A stretch of 38,070 nucleotides of DNA. Source: Brooklawnia sp937867175 (GTDB taxonomy: Bacteria; Actinomycetota; Actinomycetes; Propionibacteriales; Propionibacteriaceae). Made by a program: the position numbers and the translations under genes. The stretch is from contig DAISIR010000024.1 of the NCBI GenBank assembly GCA_036821905.1, positions 1-38,070 on the forward strand, given 5' to 3'. Positions 25,621 to 34,405 of this stretch are shown here, in pieces (within the stretch, counting starts at the first letter, position 1; every line of letters starts with the position of its first letter). The notes beneath the pieces are model-generated. The model was not told the DNA's origin and searched no databases. It saw only the letters and a program-made list of their open reading frames with translations.

Positions 25621-25893
25621 TCACAGGTAACGGTAGATGTCGTCGGGGGTGAGGCCGAGCTTCACCATCATGGTCTGCACGTGGTAGATGAGCTGGCTCA
25701 TCTCTTCGGCGGCCGCCTCCGTGCTCTCGTACTCGGACGCCATCCAGACCTCGGCGGCCTCTTCGACGATCTTCTTGCCGATCGTGTGCACTCCGGCGTC
25801 CAGGCGCTCCAACGTGCCAGACCCCTCAGGCCGGGTGACGGCGATCTGGCTCAGCTGGGCGTACAGGTCCTCGAATGACTTGCTCACGCCCAT
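25621..25893 (-). CDS. hisE: phosphoribosyl-ATP diphosphatase
   Basis: A 90-residue all-helical MazG-like hydrolase for the second step of histidine synthesis. Key segments are SKSFEDLYAQLS, KKIVEEAAEVWMASEYE and EEMSQLIYHVQTMMVKLG, with the acidic residues that bind Mg. The start is uncertain. ATG 25893 fits the family, but a -10 hexamer TACGCT (25895-25900) would place a leaderless start at GTG 25887, two codons later. No separate hisI is visible in the window. Confidence 0.93.
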   Translation of the reverse strand: MGVSKSFEDLYAQLSQIAVTRPEGSGTLERLDAGVHTIGKKIVEEAAEVWMASEYESTEAAAEEMSQLIYHVQTMMVKLGLTPDDIYRYL

Positions 25894-25945
25894 CAGCGTA
25901 GTGCAGGCGCAAGGGTGCCCTCGACTGCCAGCCATCTGCGCGGAG

Positions 25946-28318
25946 TCAGACGAGCCGGACGGCCTGCTTGATCTCGGCGACCATCCGAGGACGCACGCTC
26001 AGCTCGGTGACCCCGAAGCCGATCAGCGTCGCGGTTGCCGACGGGTCGCTGGCCAGGTCGCCGCAGACCGCAATCGGCACGCCGTGCAGTCCTTCACAGG
26101 TCGCCCGCACAAGGTCGAGGACAGCCGGAGCGTCCTGCCTGGCAAGGTCTCGGACCGTGCCGTTGGTGCGGTCGGCAGCCTGGGTGTACTGGCTGAGGTC
26201 GTTGGTGCCGATGCTGACGAAGTCGACCAGCCCGGCGAAGTCTGCCGCCCGGATGGCGGCGGCCGGCACTTCGACCATCATCCCGAGCGGAATCGGTGGC
26301 GCGTCCAGTTCGGCTCGCACCTGTTCGAAGATGCTGCGGGCCCAGACCACCTCGTCACAGACCGTGACCATCGGCAGCATCAGGCGCACCTCAACCTGAC
26401 GGGAGGCCAACAGAACCGCCCGCATCTGATCGGCGAACAGCTCTGGCAGCCGGCGCATCAACCGGATGCCGCGCTCCCCCAGCGCCGGGTTGTCCTCCAC
26501 GGCATGCGGCAGGAAGGCCATCGGCTTGTCACCGGCTGGATCCCAGCTCCGCACCGTGATCGGCCCCCCGATCGCGTGGCCCACGCGGACCAAGAGGTCG
26601 GTCTGCTCCTCGATTGTGGGCGCCGTCGGGGATGCGCCGAAAAGCACCTCGGTGCGTACCACACCGCTGCCTTCCGCACCCTCTCTGGCAGCCACTATCG
26701 CGTCGGCCAGCGAACCGACGTTCGCCTCGACCAGAATCCGGCGACCATCGGTGGTGAGGGCTGGTTCGTGGGCGCGGGAACGGGCCTGCTCGGCGTCGGC
26801 CACCCTGGCATGGTTGCGTTGGTCGAACTCGGCGCGCAATTCGGGGGTGACGTCCAGCCACAGCTCCCGGGTGACCGGGTCGAAGGCGACCAGCGCGCCG
26901 TCAGGGATCTTCTCCGCGTCCGGCCGCCCGGTCAGGATCGGGATACCCCTGGCCTGCGCAGCCAACATGCCGTGCCCCGACGATCCGCCGGCCAGCGTGA
27001 TGACACCCAAGCAGGTCCGGGGGTCGAGGCGCACCGCGGTGGCCACGTCCAGTTCCTCCAGCAGCCAGATCCGTGCCTCATCGGGTCCCTGATCGGCCAG
27101 CGGCCTGCCCATCAGCGCCAACAGCAGCAGGCGACGCAGGCTCCGCACGTCCTGGCCACGCTCCCGCAGGTAGGCGTCGGCGAACTGGTCGAACTCATGG
27201 GCCCGGTCGGTGAGGTACCGCTCTACCGCGTCCACCGCGCTGAACCCGGCGGTGATCAACCCCACCACGCCATGCTGCAGTTCGCGATCGTCCAGCATCA
27301 TCCGCTGAGCATCGACGATGCCTGCGATGCCCGACCCGTTGTCCCCCAGCCCTGCCAAGAACTCGTCGACGACCGCCACCGCCTTGGTGAAGCGGACCAG
27401 TTCCTCCTTCGGCGCGGCGGGTTTGTAGCCGGCTGTGGACGGACGCGCGGTGCTTCGGTTGATTCTGCCCACCACGGTCTGATGCTCAGCTGCGGCCGGC
27501 AGCTCGAGTGAGTCCGCGCTCACCCGCTCGACGCGCTGGGCAGGTTGCGAGCCGACGCGGGTGGGCTTGGACTCCAGGTTCTCGCCGAAGTCGCGACCGG
27601 CCAGTTCGGCCAGCGCGTCACGGGCAAGTTCGGCGTCCGGACCGGCGAACCGAGCCTCCAAGATCTGCCCGGCCGCGATCTGCAGCGCGGTGATCCGGCT
27701 CAGGCTGTCGGACGAGGCCGGTCCGCGTCCGGTGGTGGCGTTGCTCAACAGCACTTCTGCGTCCAGTCCGCGCAACGCGGTGACGATCGCCGCCGCCGGA
27801 CGCACATGGATTCCGTGCGGGTTGCGCACAGTCGTCCGCCAGACCACGCGCCGTGGCGGCTGGGGGCGTTGGATTGCTGGGCGGATCTCCAGCGGCGGAG
27901 GCGCGTCCTGGCCCTCGGCGATGTGCCCGGCCTTCCCGGCAAGTGCGTCACGGGCCTCCCGGTCGACCGCATCCAGCGAGGAGCCGGCTGCCGCGGTGAC
28001 CACGGCAGCCAGCAGGCCCTCCACCAGTGGTGCTGGGCTGATCCGCACGCGTTCGGCAACCTCGTCGTCCAGGAACTCGACGGCCAATTCCGAACTGAGC
28101 AGCGCGCTGCCCAAGTCGAGCACGACCAGCACCCCGTCGGGTGAATCGACCTCCCCTATCGCCAGCGCAATCGCGGCGGCGTCAGTACCCAGACCCCCGT
28201 CATCGGTACCGGCGGCCACCGCGATCTTGGGGCCCTCGCCGTGAACCATCTGTGTCGCGAAGTCGACCGCGGCCTCGGCGAGTGGACGACTGTGCGAGAC
28301 GACAACGATCCCGATCAT
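25946..28318 (-). CDS. dhaM: DhaM-HPr-enzyme I fusion, PTS phosphodonor for dihydroxyacetone kinase
   Basis: A 790-residue three-part phosphorelay protein. Residues 1-130 are the EIIA-DhaM domain, with active His9 in IVVVSHS. Residues about 158-245 are an HPr domain, with His171 in NPHGIHVRPAA. Residues about 275-790 are a complete PTS enzyme I: swivel histidine His449 in GGSSGHGM, then VVRTEVLF, GDKPMAFLP, SIGTNDLSQYTQAADRTN and Cys752 in AVCGDLASD. DhaM of E. coli ends with a truncated EI and depends on separate EI; this one keeps the PEP-binding barrel, so it may take phosphate from PEP by itself and pass it via HPr and EIIA to the DhaL cofactor. The ATG overlaps the dhaL stop (ATGA). Confidence 0.93.
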   Translation of the reverse strand: MIGIVVVSHSRPLAEAAVDFATQMVHGEGPKIAVAAGTDDGGLGTDAAAIALAIGEVDSPDGVLVVLDLGSALLSSELAVEFLDDEVAERVRISPAPLVEGLLAAVVTAAAGSSLDAVDREARDALAGKAGHIAEGQDAPPPLEIRPAIQRPQPPRRVVWRTTVRNPHGIHVRPAAAIVTALRGLDAEVLLSNATTGRGPASSDSLSRITALQIAAGQILEARFAGPDAELARDALAELAGRDFGENLESKPTRVGSQPAQRVERVSADSLELPAAAEHQTVVGRINRSTARPSTAGYKPAAPKEELVRFTKAVAVVDEFLAGLGDNGSGIAGIVDAQRMMLDDRELQHGVVGLITAGFSAVDAVERYLTDRAHEFDQFADAYLRERGQDVRSLRRLLLLALMGRPLADQGPDEARIWLLEELDVATAVRLDPRTCLGVITLAGGSSGHGMLAAQARGIPILTGRPDAEKIPDGALVAFDPVTRELWLDVTPELRAEFDQRNHARVADAEQARSRAHEPALTTDGRRILVEANVGSLADAIVAAREGAEGSGVVRTEVLFGASPTAPTIEEQTDLLVRVGHAIGGPITVRSWDPAGDKPMAFLPHAVEDNPALGERGIRLMRRLPELFADQMRAVLLASRQVEVRLMLPMVTVCDEVVWARSIFEQVRAELDAPPIPLGMMVEVPAAAIRAADFAGLVDFVSIGTNDLSQYTQAADRTNGTVRDLARQDAPAVLDLVRATCEGLHGVPIAVCGDLASDPSATATLIGFGVTELSVRPRMVAEIKQAVRLV

Positions 28319-28932
28319 GCCAAGGTCCGCGCCGCCGCCTGGACGAGCAGAGTGCTGCTGGTGGCCCCAGGGTCAGCCACCCCGGCACTGCGCTCACCCA
28401 AGTAGGAGGCCCGTCCCTTTCGGGCCACCATCGGCACAGTCGCTTCGCGTCCCGCATCGGCGGCCGCAGCAGCGGCCGCCCAGGCATCGTTCGGGTTCGC
28501 GTCGAAGGCCTCGACCGCCGGCAGCAGCGCGTCGAGCATCGTCTTGTCACCGGCCGCGGCCTTCCCACGGTCGCGGACTCCGTCGACACCGGCATGCAGG
28601 GCCGCCGACCAAGCGGCATGGTCGATGGGGCCGTCGTCCGGCAGCGCTGCCGCCAGACGCAGCAGCAGCGTCCCGTACAGCGGGCCGGCGGCCCCCCCGA
28701 CCTTGCCGATCAGCGTCATTGCAGCCTTCTTGGCGTAGTCGCGGGCGCTGGCGAAGTCGGAAGCGTCGAGCGCTGCCACCGCCTTCATCCCGCGGACCAT
28801 GTTGCCGCCGTGATCGGCGTCACCGATCTGGCGGTCCAAGTCGGTCAGCAATGCCTCGTTGGCCACCACGTCGTCGGCGAAGGCGTGCATCCAGGCCGCG
28901 AGGTTCTGGACGGTGAGTTCCGATGTCACCAC
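28315..28932 (-). CDS. dhaL: dihydroxyacetone kinase subunit DhaL
   Basis: A helical-barrel subunit of about 205 residues that holds ADP as a bound cofactor, recharged by DhaM. LLTDLDRQIGDADHGGNMVR carries the aspartates that bind Mg and nucleotide, GKVGGAAGPLYGTLLLRLA contacts the phosphates, and GDKTMLDALLPAVEAF follows. Two adjacent GTG codons (28932 and 28929) can start the gene; the second gives a GTGA overlap with the dhaK stop. Length is normal. Confidence 0.95.
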   Translation of the reverse strand: MVTSELTVQNLAAWMHAFADDVVANEALLTDLDRQIGDADHGGNMVRGMKAVAALDASDFASARDYAKKAAMTLIGKVGGAAGPLYGTLLLRLAAALPDDGPIDHAAWSAALHAGVDGVRDRGKAAAGDKTMLDALLPAVEAFDANPNDAWAAAAAAADAGREATVPMVARKGRASYLGERSAGVADPGATSSTLLVQAAARTLA

Positions 28933-29918
28933 GTCATCCCAGAAGTCGCGACCGGAGCGTCCCAGAGGCGAAGCATCTCGTCATCGGCGCGCAACAGGGT
29001 GATCGAGGCACCGGCCATCTCAAGCGAGGTGATGTAGTTGCCGACCAGGCTGCGAGCAACCTGAACGCCTGCGGCACTGAGCAGTTCGCAAGTCTCTGCG
29101 AACAGCCCGTACAACTCGATCAGTGGAGTGCCACCCATCCCGTTGCACAGCACGATCACCGGGGCGCCGGTGAAGTCGAAGTCGGCCAGGATCGGTTTGA
29201 CCAGCCGGCTGGCGAGTTCCTTCAGGGGCGCCAACGGCTGACGTTCGCGTCCCGGTTCGCCGTGGATGCCGATACCCAACTCGATCTCGTCGTCGGCGAG
29301 ATCGAACGTGGGACGCCCGGCGGCCGGCACCGTGCACGATGTCAGGGCCAAACCCATGGAGCGTCCATTGTCGGCGACGCGCTGCCCGAGCTCGGCAAGC
29401 TTCGTCAGGTCATAGCCCTCCTCCGCGGCAGCACCGGCGATCTTCTCCACCAGCACGGTGACGCCGACACCCCGGCGGCCGGCCGTGTAGAGCGAGTCGG
29501 TCACAGCCACGTCGTCTGCGGTCAACACCGAGGCCACCTCAATACCTTCGGCGCTTGCAAGTTCGGCGGCCATCTCGAAGTTCATCACGTCGCCGGTGTA
29601 GTTCTTCACGATGTGCAGGACACCAGCACCACCGTCGACGGCGACGGTGGCGGCGAAGACCTGATCCGGCGTGGGCGAGGTGAAGACCTCACCGCAGGCG
29701 GCGGCATCCAACATGCCCAGACCAACGAAGCCGCTGTGCATGGGCTCGTGGCCCGAGCCGCCGCCAGAGACCAAACCGACCTTGCCGGGGCGCGGCGCAT
29801 CGGCACGGACGACGAGACGGTTTTCGTGGTCGACACGCACGGTGTCGGGGTGCGCGAGTTCGACACCGCGCAACGCGTCAGCAAGGACTGAGCTGGGGTC
29901 GTTGATCAGCTTCTTCAT
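28926..29918 (-). CDS. dhaK: dihydroxyacetone kinase subunit DhaK
   Basis: A 330-residue substrate-binding subunit. It binds dihydroxyacetone covalently through a histidine, here the one in IGIHGEPG. The N-terminal domain has LVSGGGSGHEPMHSGFVG and GMLDAAACGEVFTSPT, conserved in the family. It starts at ATG 29918 with GAGAG upstream. Together with DhaL and DhaM it makes dihydroxyacetone phosphate for glycolysis, typically during growth on glycerol. No dhaR or glycerol dehydrogenase gene lies next to it. Confidence 0.96.
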   Translation of the reverse strand: MKKLINDPSSVLADALRGVELAHPDTVRVDHENRLVVRADAPRPGKVGLVSGGGSGHEPMHSGFVGLGMLDAAACGEVFTSPTPDQVFAATVAVDGGAGVLHIVKNYTGDVMNFEMAAELASAEGIEVASVLTADDVAVTDSLYTAGRRGVGVTVLVEKIAGAAAEEGYDLTKLAELGQRVADNGRSMGLALTSCTVPAAGRPTFDLADDEIELGIGIHGEPGRERQPLAPLKELASRLVKPILADFDFTGAPVIVLCNGMGGTPLIELYGLFAETCELLSAAGVQVARSLVGNYITSLEMAGASITLLRADDEMLRLWDAPVATSGMTW

Positions 29919-30101
29919 GGCTCTCAGTCAACCACCGGCCTGCCGGGGCGTGGGCGGTAAGGCCACAAATGTTCACGTGAGAAGGTCAAGCGTGGACCGC
30001 AGTCCGAGCTTGCCTGCCCAGTTCCGCCGGGGCCGGAGGTCGCCGCAGACTGCGGTTACGGGCGTCCGACTACCATTGACCCGACCACCATGGAGGTTTT
30101 G

Positions 30102-32237
30102 ATGTCAGATCCCCAGCCGACGCGGACGGCCGACTCGCCCCCGCCCGGCCGTTCCACGAACGACGAGCCACGCCGTCCGTCCCATTCCGAGGCCCCGTCG
30201 GGACCGCCCCCGCTGGATTCGCCGAAGCCATGGCGCACTGAGGGCCTGCCACGTCAGGGGAAGGACAGCGAAGGCGAGGACAAGCCGAAGCGGAACAAGA
30301 ACCTCTGGCGTTTCTGGATCATCGCAGGCGTGCTGCTGATCGGTCTTTGGGGCCTGCTGAGCTGGCAGGACGCGCAGAACGCGCCGCCGACCATCCCCTA
30401 CACCGAATTCACCACCCAAGTACTGAACGGCAACGTCAAGGAGATCTACGCCACCGGCGACACCATCCAGGGCGAGCTCATCACCGAGGCCCAACTCCCC
30501 GACGACGGCAACGACGCCACCACAGAAGGCACATACACCAAGTTCACCACCGAGCGTCCGACCTTCGCCCAAGACGACCTGCTCGCCAAACTGCAGCAGC
30601 ACGGCGCGGTGGTGCGGGCCACCCCGGTGGTCGACCAGCGTGGGCCGGTCGCGAACCTGATCTCGTCGCTGGTCTTGTGGGGGGTGCTGATCGCCGTCAT
30701 GTTCTGGGCCTTCCGGCGCATCGCCAAGGGTGCTGGCGGCCTGGGCGCATTCGGCATGCAGCGCGAGGTCAAGCCCATCGAGAAGACAAAGGTGCGGGTC
30801 AACTTCTCCGACGTCGCAGGCATCGACGAAGTCAAGGCGCAGGTGGACGAGATCGTCGACTTCCTGCGGAACCCCGACAAATACCGGAAGGTGGGGGCCC
30901 GCGCACCCCGCGGCATCCTGCTGGAAGGTGCGCCCGGCACCGGCAAGACCTTGCTCGCCCGCGCCACCGCCGGCGAGGCGGAAGTGCCGTTCTTCAGTGC
31001 CTCGGCCAGCGAGTTCATCGAGATGATCGTCGGTGTCGGCGCCCAGCGCGTCCGGCAGTTGTTCGACGAGGCGAAGAAGGTGGCGCCGGCGATCATCTTC
31101 ATCGACGAGATCGATGCGATCGGACGCGCCCGCGGCTCCAGCCGGGCGTCCGGCAGCAACGACGAGCGTGAGCAGACGCTGAACCAGATCCTCACCGAGA
31201 TGGACGGCTTCGACGGCACCGAGGGTGTGGTGGTGATGGCAGCCACCAACCGTTCGGACGTGCTTGACCCCGCATTGACCCGTCCCGGCCGCTTCGACCG
31301 GGTGATCACGGTCAGTGCACCCGATCAGCTGGGCCGCGAGAAGATCCTGGGCGTGCACACCCGTGAGATCCCGTTGGCCCCGGACGTCGACCTGAAGGCG
31401 ATCGCCCAATCGACGCCGGGGGCGACCGGCGCAGACTTGGCGAATCTGGCCAACGAGGCCGCGCTGCGGGCGGCCCGCCGCGACGACACCTTGGTCTACC
31501 ATGCCGACTTCACCAACGCCTTGGAGCAGATTCAGCTGGGCGTGGAACGCAGCGTGGTCATCCCGGAGGACGAGAAACGCCGAACCGCCTACCACGAGGG
31601 CGGACATGCCTTGCTCGGCATGCTTCAGAAGGGCGCCGACCCGGTGCGCAAGGTGTCGATCATCCCGCGCGGCCAGGCGCTCGGCGTCACGTTGTCGACC
31701 CCCGACACCGACCGGTACGGCTACGACGAGGAGTACCTGCGTGGACGTATCGTCGGCGCCTTGGGCGGGATGGCCGCCGAAGCCGTCATCTATGGCGTGA
31801 TCACCACCGGAGCCGAGTCTGACCTGCGACAGGCGACCGCGATCGCCCGTCAGATGGTCGGCAAGTGGGGCATGTCGCCCAAGGTCGGACCGGTCACCGT
31901 CGTCTTCGACGACATGGACCCGCGCCAGTTGGGCATCTCGGATTCGACGCTTTCGGTGGTCGACCAGGAGATCAAGGGCATCATCAGCGAGTGTCACGAG
32001 AAGGCGGTGGCGTTGCTCACCGAGCACCGGGACAAGCTGGAGGCGATCGCCGAGCAATTGCTGCTGCATGAGACGCTGGACCAGACGGAGGTCTACAAGG
32101 CAGCCGGCATCGAGCGATCGGGCCCCGATCCGTTGCAGACCAGCCCAACTCCAAATCCCACCATGCCGTCCGACAATGCCCCGGAGCAGGATTCAGCCGC
32201 TGATCGGGGGGCACGGCGGATCAGCCCGGAGGTTTGA
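30102..32237 (+). CDS. ftsH: ATP-dependent zinc metalloprotease FtsH
   Basis: A 711-residue membrane-anchored AAA protease that degrades misfolded and regulatory membrane proteins. A disordered proline-rich N-terminus (1-65) precedes the first membrane helix (about 70-88). An external domain follows, then the second membrane helix (about 185-205). The AAA domain has Walker A GAPGTGKT at 276-283, Walker B IIFIDE at 331-336, and an arginine-finger segment (TRPGRFDR). The protease zinc site is HEGGH at 498-502. The start at 30102 is chosen because GGAGG (30092-30096) lies 5 nt before it; the ATG at 30090 overlaps that site. It is divergent from dhaK. Confidence 0.96.
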   Translation: MSDPQPTRTADSPPPGRSTNDEPRRPSHSEAPSGPPPLDSPKPWRTEGLPRQGKDSEGEDKPKRNKNLWRFWIIAGVLLIGLWGLLSWQDAQNAPPTIPYTEFTTQVLNGNVKEIYATGDTIQGELITEAQLPDDGNDATTEGTYTKFTTERPTFAQDDLLAKLQQHGAVVRATPVVDQRGPVANLISSLVLWGVLIAVMFWAFRRIAKGAGGLGAFGMQREVKPIEKTKVRVNFSDVAGIDEVKAQVDEIVDFLRNPDKYRKVGARAPRGILLEGAPGTGKTLLARATAGEAEVPFFSASASEFIEMIVGVGAQRVRQLFDEAKKVAPAIIFIDEIDAIGRARGSSRASGSNDEREQTLNQILTEMDGFDGTEGVVVMAATNRSDVLDPALTRPGRFDRVITVSAPDQLGREKILGVHTREIPLAPDVDLKAIAQSTPGATGADLANLANEAALRAARRDDTLVYHADFTNALEQIQLGVERSVVIPEDEKRRTAYHEGGHALLGMLQKGADPVRKVSIIPRGQALGVTLSTPDTDRYGYDEEYLRGRIVGALGGMAAEAVIYGVITTGAESDLRQATAIARQMVGKWGMSPKVGPVTVVFDDMDPRQLGISDSTLSVVDQEIKGIISECHEKAVALLTEHRDKLEAIAEQLLLHETLDQTEVYKAAGIERSGPDPLQTSPTPNPTMPSDNAPEQDSAADRGARRISPEV

Positions 32238-32251
32238 GCCAGACGTAACCT

Positions 32252-32271
32252 GTCCGCCGATCGCGGCGGAC
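32252..32271. terminator. bidirectional hairpin between ftsH and mshC
   Basis: GTCCGCCG-ATCG-CGGCGGAC is a perfect 8-bp stem with a 4-nt loop in the 48-bp gap between the convergent stops of ftsH and mshC. No T-tract follows on either strand. Position suggests a shared terminator. Confidence 0.5.
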
Positions 32272-32285
32272 CCAAGTGAGCCTGG

Positions 32286-33545
32286 TCAGCCGAAACGGAC
32301 GCCCAGCAGGGCATCCACCGCATCGGCAACCTGCCTCGGCGCGTCCGGGTCGGAGCCGTCGCCAGCCAATACGGCCGACGTCCACTCGTCCACCTCTGCC
32401 AGCGCGCGTGGCGCGTCCAGATCGTGGCGCAGGGCCCGCCGGAGGTTGGCGATGATCGGGGCCGCCGGGGTGCCATGGGACGAGGCGAAGGCCGAGCGCC
32501 AGGCGTCCGCTCGCCGCTGCGCGGAATCGACATCGGTGGCGAACCACTCCCAGTCATTGCGGTAGTGGTGGGCCAGCAACGCCAGCCTGATCACCGGGGC
32601 CTCGACGCCTTGACTCCGCAGTCTTGAGACCAGCTCGAGGTTCCCACGGGACTTGCTCATCTTCTCGCCGTCCAGCCCGACCATCCCGACGTGCACGTAG
32701 GAATGTGCGAACCGGGCACCGTTGGCGACGCCGCGTCCGACAGCTGCGCACATCTCATGGTGCGGGAAGACCAGGTCGCGGCCGCCGCCCTGCACCGAGA
32801 ATGTCTCACCCAGGTAGCGCTGGGCGATCGAGGTGCACTCCACGTGCCAGCCGGGCCGGCCGCGTCCGTGGGGTGAGTCCCAGGCCGGCTCGTCGGCACG
32901 GGCCAGCCGCCACAGCAGCGAATCGAGTGCATCGTCCTTGCCCGGGCGGTCGGGGTCGCCGCCCCGTTCGGCGAAGATAGCGATCATCTGCTCGCGGGTC
33001 AGCTGCGAGATGATACCGAAGTGCTCGACCGCGGCACTGCGGAAGTACCAGTCCGGGTACTGGTCGTCAGCCACCTGGTAGGCAAGATCCTTGCCCCGCA
33101 GATCTGTGATGGTGTCGACGACCAGGTGCAGGGTTTCGGTGGCAGCCATGTAGTGGCGCGGGGGCAGGATGCGCAACGCTGCCATGTCGGTGCGGAACAG
33201 TTCGATCTGCTCGGCAGCGAGTTCCTCCCAGTCCTGCCCTGTCTCGGCGGCGCGCTCGAGCAGCGGGTCGTCCACATCGGTGATGTTCTGCACGTAGTCG
33301 ACCGCAAGCCCCAGGTCGAGCCAGACCCGGTGCAGCAGGTCGAACGTCAGGTAGGTGAACGCGTGGCCGAGGTGGGTCGCGTCGTAGGGGGTGATGCCGC
33401 AAACGTAAAGTCCGGCGGTGCCGTGGTCGGGGCCGACGATCCGCTGTGCGCGGGTCACTGTGTCGAAGACCCGAACGCGCCCTTCGAGCCGAGGATCGTC
33501 GCTGCGTGGCAGAGTCGGAACTGGGGCGGCAGGCCAAGCATCCAT
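32286..33545 (-). CDS. mshC: cysteine:1D-myo-inosityl glucosaminide ligase (mycothiol synthesis)
   Basis: A 419-residue relative of cysteinyl-tRNA synthetase that joins cysteine to GlcN-inositol using ATP. The MshC-typical segment GLYVCGITPYDATHLGHAFT includes the zinc-binding cysteine at residue 49 and the HIGH equivalent HLGH at 58-61. Also present are WHVECTSIAQRYLG, HHEMCAAVGRG and the loop KMSKSRGN. The C-terminal anticodon-binding domain of true CysRS is absent, as expected for MshC. The start is ATG 33545: the -10 TAGATT (33552-33557) ends 6 nt before it, so the message may be leaderless and the GTG at 33551 is too close. Mycothiol is confined to actinobacteria, which supports the taxonomic placement. 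Confidence 0.93.
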   Translation of the reverse strand: MDAWPAAPVPTLPRSDDPRLEGRVRVFDTVTRAQRIVGPDHGTAGLYVCGITPYDATHLGHAFTYLTFDLLHRVWLDLGLAVDYVQNITDVDDPLLERAAETGQDWEELAAEQIELFRTDMAALRILPPRHYMAATETLHLVVDTITDLRGKDLAYQVADDQYPDWYFRSAAVEHFGIISQLTREQMIAIFAERGGDPDRPGKDDALDSLLWRLARADEPAWDSPHGRGRPGWHVECTSIAQRYLGETFSVQGGGRDLVFPHHEMCAAVGRGVANGARFAHSYVHVGMVGLDGEKMSKSRGNLELVSRLRSQGVEAPVIRLALLAHHYRNDWEWFATDVDSAQRRADAWRSAFASSHGTPAAPIIANLRRALRHDLDAPRALAEVDEWTSAVLAGDGSDPDAPRQVADAVDALLGVRFG

Positions 33546-33551
33546 GCGCAC

Positions 33552-33557
33552 AATCTA
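33552..33557 (-). promoter_or_regulatory. -10 element of mshC (leaderless promoter)
   Basis: TAGATT on the minus strand ends 6 nt before the mshC ATG. No strong -35 is visible. Confidence 0.45.
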
Positions 33558-33607
33558 GCCACACGGCACAACCTGCCGAGGCTTGTGCTGCCTGCACGAC
33601 ATGCCGA

Positions 33608-34177
33608 TCAATCGGTGCGGTCCAACAAGGGTTTGCGATAGCCGTTGCTGCGCGGGCACAAGTGGCCGTCCGGGGCAATCGGTTGTGCACAGAACGGGCA
33701 GGACGGGGCCTGTGTACCGAGCAGTATCTCGGTACGAGCGATGAAATCGCGGGCTTGGTCGGGGGTGATGGTGACCTCAAGCACCTTGTCGACAGCGGGG
33801 TTTCCACCCAGCAGCACGAACTCGTGGTAGACGCCGAGTGCGTAGAGCTCGATCCGGAGCGACTCAGTTTCCGACAGCCAGGCAATGGTCATCGTGCCCG
33901 CGTGGAAGTCCTCGTCCAACGGCACGTCGAGCGGGTCGGAATCGAACGGTAGATTTCGCCGACCGGACCGCTCCCGGCTGAGGCCCCCGGCACGCTCCAG
34001 TTCGTCGAGGACGCGTTCCAAGTGCTCGGCCAAGACCTTGATCTGCTGGCGTTCGCAGACCACGTTCGTCATCCGGGATCCCTGCCGCGCCTGGACGAAG
34101 AAGACCCGCCGTTCCGGCTCACCGATGGCCCCGGAGACGAACCGGTCCGGAAAGGCGTACCGGTGGGTCAGGTCCAT
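33608..34177 (-). CDS. DUF3090 family protein
   Basis: A 189-residue protein of a family almost confined to actinobacteria and typically found close to mshC. Features are the N-terminal AFPDRFVSGAIGEPERRVFF, the middle VPLDEDFHAGTMTIAWLSE, and a C-terminal zinc-ribbon-like motif CPFCAQPIAPDGHLCPRSNG. The function is not known to me. The family members that usually accompany it, a histidine phosphatase and an SCO1664-like protein, are not in this window. It is divergent from uppP and upstream of mshC, so it may be co-transcribed with mshC across a 62-bp gap. Confidence 0.88.
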   Translation of the reverse strand: MDLTHRYAFPDRFVSGAIGEPERRVFFVQARQGSRMTNVVCERQQIKVLAEHLERVLDELERAGGLSRERSGRRNLPFDSDPLDVPLDEDFHAGTMTIAWLSETESLRIELYALGVYHEFVLLGGNPAVDKVLEVTITPDQARDFIARTEILLGTQAPSCPFCAQPIAPDGHLCPRSNGYRKPLLDRTD

Positions 34178-34405
34178 GCGCCAAATCTAAGCTCCCCAAG
34201 GCCGGCCTGCTGGCAGCGGCGTGCGCCGTTCCGGAATTGAGATCTTGCCCTGAATTGACGTCGAGGACGCGTCCGACGCAATCGGGCGGAGGCACCGCCG
34301 ATGGCAAGCGGTTGACCCTCGAAGGCCGGCCGGCTGGCGGTCGGGACTAGGCTGACGGACGAATCGTCGCGTGCCGGGCGATCATTGCACCGAGGAGGAG
34401 CACGT

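Noticed and set aside
25688..27511. 607-codon plus-strand frame opposite dhaM
   Set aside because: It is a shadow of the DhaM-EI coding sequence, whose motifs are clear on the other strand.
30105..32069. 654-codon minus-strand frame opposite ftsH
   Set aside because: It is a high-GC antisense shadow of ftsH with no domain features.
32286..33545. Calling this gene cysteinyl-tRNA synthetase
   Set aside because: The GLYVCGITPYDATHLGH segment and lack of the CysRS C-terminal domain fit MshC better.
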